Part shown: piece after piece, positions 62,498 to 64,000 of the stretch | Position numbering within the stretch: the stretch's first letter is position 1 | Layout of the letters: the number at the start of each line of letters is the position of its first letter | Assembly: GCF_017298635.1 (NCBI RefSeq) | Contig: NZ_CP071182.1 | Coordinates: 3,572,001-3,636,000 of the forward strand | DNA from: Paenalicyclobacillus mengziensis | GTDB taxonomy: Bacteria; Bacillota; Bacilli; Alicyclobacillales; Alicyclobacillaceae | Length of the DNA stretch: 64,000 nt | Direction of reading: 5' to 3' | Made by a program: the position numbers and the translations under genes | The notes under the pieces: model-generated | What the model was told of the DNA's origin: nothing | Seen by the model: only the letters and a program-made list of their open reading frames with translations | The model's database searches: none

Positions 62498-63427
62498 TCA
62501 GGCTGTTTCGGTAGCAGACTTCTTTTGCTTTTTCTTGAATTCTCGTGCCTTCCAAACGACCCAAATCGGGCTCGCAATAAAGATGGAGCTGTAAGCCCCG
62601 CTGATGAGGCCGATGATAAGGGCCAATGTGAACGTTCGAATTGAAACTCCGCCAAAGAAATAGAGCAGGAGTGCGGCAATCAAAACTGTTAAGACGGTAT
62701 TGATGGAACGGGTCATCGTCTGCCACAGACTCTTGTTCACCAGTCGTTCGAGTTCATCGAAGGTACGCGGCTTCGTAATTCTCTGGTTTTCGCGGATGCG
62801 GTCAAAAATGACGATGGTATCGTTGATGGAATAACCGACAATCGTCAAAATGGCCGCCACAAACGTCAGGTCAATCTGGAGGTGAAACAGTGCAAAGAAA
62901 GACATGACGATAAACGCGTCGTGAAACAAGGCGACAATGGCCGAGACGGCAAATCGGAATTCAAACCGAACGGTCACGTAGATGACAATAAACAACGAAG
63001 CGAGCAGCACGGCGTACACGGCCTTGTGCGAGGTCTGCGTGGCAACAATCGGATCGACCATCTGTGTCGTGTTGCCATGCGACTTCGGGAAGTACTGCTT
63101 TTCGAGCTTGTCTATCTTCGCGACCTGGGCCGGCGTCAATTGGATGCCAAAGCGCACTTGTGCGATATTATTTGGCGATCCTGCCGTCGCACTCGCGAGG
63201 GTAATGGCATTTTGTTCCCCCGAAAACCCGTTTTGCGTGAACATCTGTGCTACCTGACTGGTCCGCACAGGTTGCCCCAAATCCAACTGAACGAGGCTTC
63301 CCGCCTTAAAATCGGTGCCAAGGTTAAACCCAAAAAACGCAAACGCCAGCAGTCCGAGAACTGTAATGGTACCAGAGAGCAGGAAGAACCAGCGTCGATA
63401 TTTGATGATATCGAACCATTGCCTCAT
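62498..63427 (-). CDS. secF: protein translocase subunit SecF
   Basis: The 309-residue SecF works with SecD to pull preproteins through SecYEG using proton force. It has an N-terminal helix (RWFFLLSGTITVLGLLAFAFFG), the P4-like periplasmic part (FNLGTDFKAGSLVQLDL, with the SecF D/F-type start), then five helices including FVAAILTIVGYSINDTIVIFDRIREN and SINTVLTVLIAALLLYFFGG. ATG 63427 overlaps the secD stop (ATGA). The subunits are separate, not fused as in B. subtilis SecDF. Confidence 0.95.
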   Translation of the reverse strand: MRQWFDIIKYRRWFFLLSGTITVLGLLAFAFFGFNLGTDFKAGSLVQLDLGQPVRTSQVAQMFTQNGFSGEQNAITLASATAGSPNNIAQVRFGIQLTPAQVAKIDKLEKQYFPKSHGNTTQMVDPIVATQTSHKAVYAVLLASLFIVIYVTVRFEFRFAVSAIVALFHDAFIVMSFFALFHLQIDLTFVAAILTIVGYSINDTIVIFDRIRENQRITKPRTFDELERLVNKSLWQTMTRSINTVLTVLIAALLLYFFGGVSIRTFTLALIIGLISGAYSSIFIASPIWVVWKAREFKKKQKKSATETA

Positions 63428-64000
63428 TTCTGCACCACCCCTTTACCAGCACCGTACCAAAAGGGGCGACTGACGAGGTTCGATTTGGTAAACAAAAGAA
63501 GCATCCCACGACTGAGAAAAACCGCCGTGATGAGGCTGATGACGATACTCAACATCAGTGAGATGGCAAAGCCGCGGATATCCCCCTGGCCAAACCAGTA
63601 CATCACAGCTCCTGCAATAAACGTCGTGGCGTTCGAGTCAATGATGGTTCTGAGGGCACGTTTGTTGCCAGCCACAACACTTGATTGCAGGCTTTTGCCA
63701 TTTCGTACCTCGTCTTTGATTCGCTCGTAGGTAATGATGTTGGCATCAACCGCCATACCCACACCAAGAATGAGTGCAGCGAGTCCAGACAAGGTAAGCA
63801 CTACGTGCAATCCAGAAAACGTGAGCAACACAATGTACAGGTACGCAACAAGCGCCAGGTCAGCAATGAGACCGGCCATACGGTACAAGCTCATCATGAA
63901 CAGGAAGATGATGATGATAGCCGCCGCACCCGCCACCATCGTCGACTTCAGAGAGGACATGCCGAGCGACGGTCCTACATTCATGGAACTGACCAACTTC
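63424..64000 (-). CDS. secD: protein translocase subunit SecD, C-terminal part
   Basis: Only the last 190 or so residues are in the window; the gene runs off the right edge. Membrane helices and the SecD signature LGVGMAVDANIITYERIKDE, with GNKRALRTIIDSNATTFIAG, identify it. The end overlaps secF by four bases, so they are translated together. Confidence 0.94.
   Translation of the reverse strand, partial: KLVSSMNVGPSLGMSSLKSTMVAGAAAIIIIFLFMMSLYRMAGLIADLALVAYLYIVLLTFSGLHVVLTLSGLAALILGVGMAVDANIITYERIKDEVRNGKSLQSSVVAGNKRALRTIIDSNATTFIAGAVMYWFGQGDIRGFAISLMLSIVISLITAVFLSRGMLLLFTKSNLVSRPFWYGAGKGVVQK

Noticed and set aside
1..64000. CRISPR array, prophage or restriction system
   Set aside because: No regularly spaced repeats, phage structural genes or restriction/modification pair were seen; the only mobile element is the group II intron.

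Overview
The window looks like chromosomal DNA of an aerobic, endospore-forming Firmicute, most like Alicyclobacillus or a close relative. This is inferred from gene content, not from a database match. Supporting signs are a YheC/YheD spore-coat ATP-grasp protein, AddAB, a bacilliredoxin, a bifunctional Rel, PerR, HemE-HemH-HemY, Gram-positive leader RNAs (PyrR attenuator, T-box, c-di-AMP riboswitch), strong GGAGG ribosome sites, and the conserved order secD-secF-(CDF)-recJ-apt-rel-dtd.

Layout. 1-6.6 kb: a partial methyltransferase, a cyclophilin, a GNAT protein, MoeA, the spore-coat ATP-grasp protein, pyrrolidone-carboxylate peptidase and a DUF309 protein. 6.8-12.4 kb (minus strand): a five-gene catabolic operon, read alcohol dehydrogenase, acyl-CoA dehydrogenase, acyl-CoA ligase, thiolase-like protein, DUF35 partner. 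12.5-21.7 kb (minus): dusB-addB-addA. 22-26.4 kb: TM2 protein, an MFS transporter behind a PyrR-type attenuator, a D-Ala-D-Ala carboxypeptidase, a DtxR/MntR regulator and a fumarylacetoacetase-family hydrolase. 26.6-31.5 kb: an SDR/QueA-paralogue pair, a GAF histidine kinase and NarL-type regulator, and a bacilliredoxin. 31.8-35.4 kb: hemE-hemH-hemY. 35.5-39.9 kb: a T-box leader with two antiterminator/terminator modules and one Stem I, then DAHP synthase, KtrA, a small zinc-ribbon protein, and a c-di-AMP riboswitch directly before a LysM/transglycosylase gene. 39.9-41.8 kb: a group IIC intron sitting right after the terminator of a phosphate-type MFS gene. 43-51 kb: small unknowns, lipoproteins, a signal-less binding protein, a perR/DUF3501/rubrerythrin oxidative-stress block, a kinase-like protein, a decayed nitrilase/GNAT junction and a YCF48-like lipoprotein. 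51.4 kb: a selenocysteine tRNA. 51.9-56.6 kb: a chemoreceptor, an SGNH hydrolase, a lipoprotein, an MBL hydrolase and Dtd. 56.6-64 kb: rel, apt, recJ, a cation efflux protein, secF and partial secD.

The observations that most deserve follow-up are the PyrR-controlled MFS transporter (candidate pyrimidine transporter), the tandem-module T-box, the isolated tRNA-Sec, the QueA paralogue coupled to an SDR, the four-cysteine GAF kinase, and the thiolase/DUF35 pair that looks more like a retro-aldolase than a thiolase. No CRISPR array, rRNA, prophage or transposase was seen.
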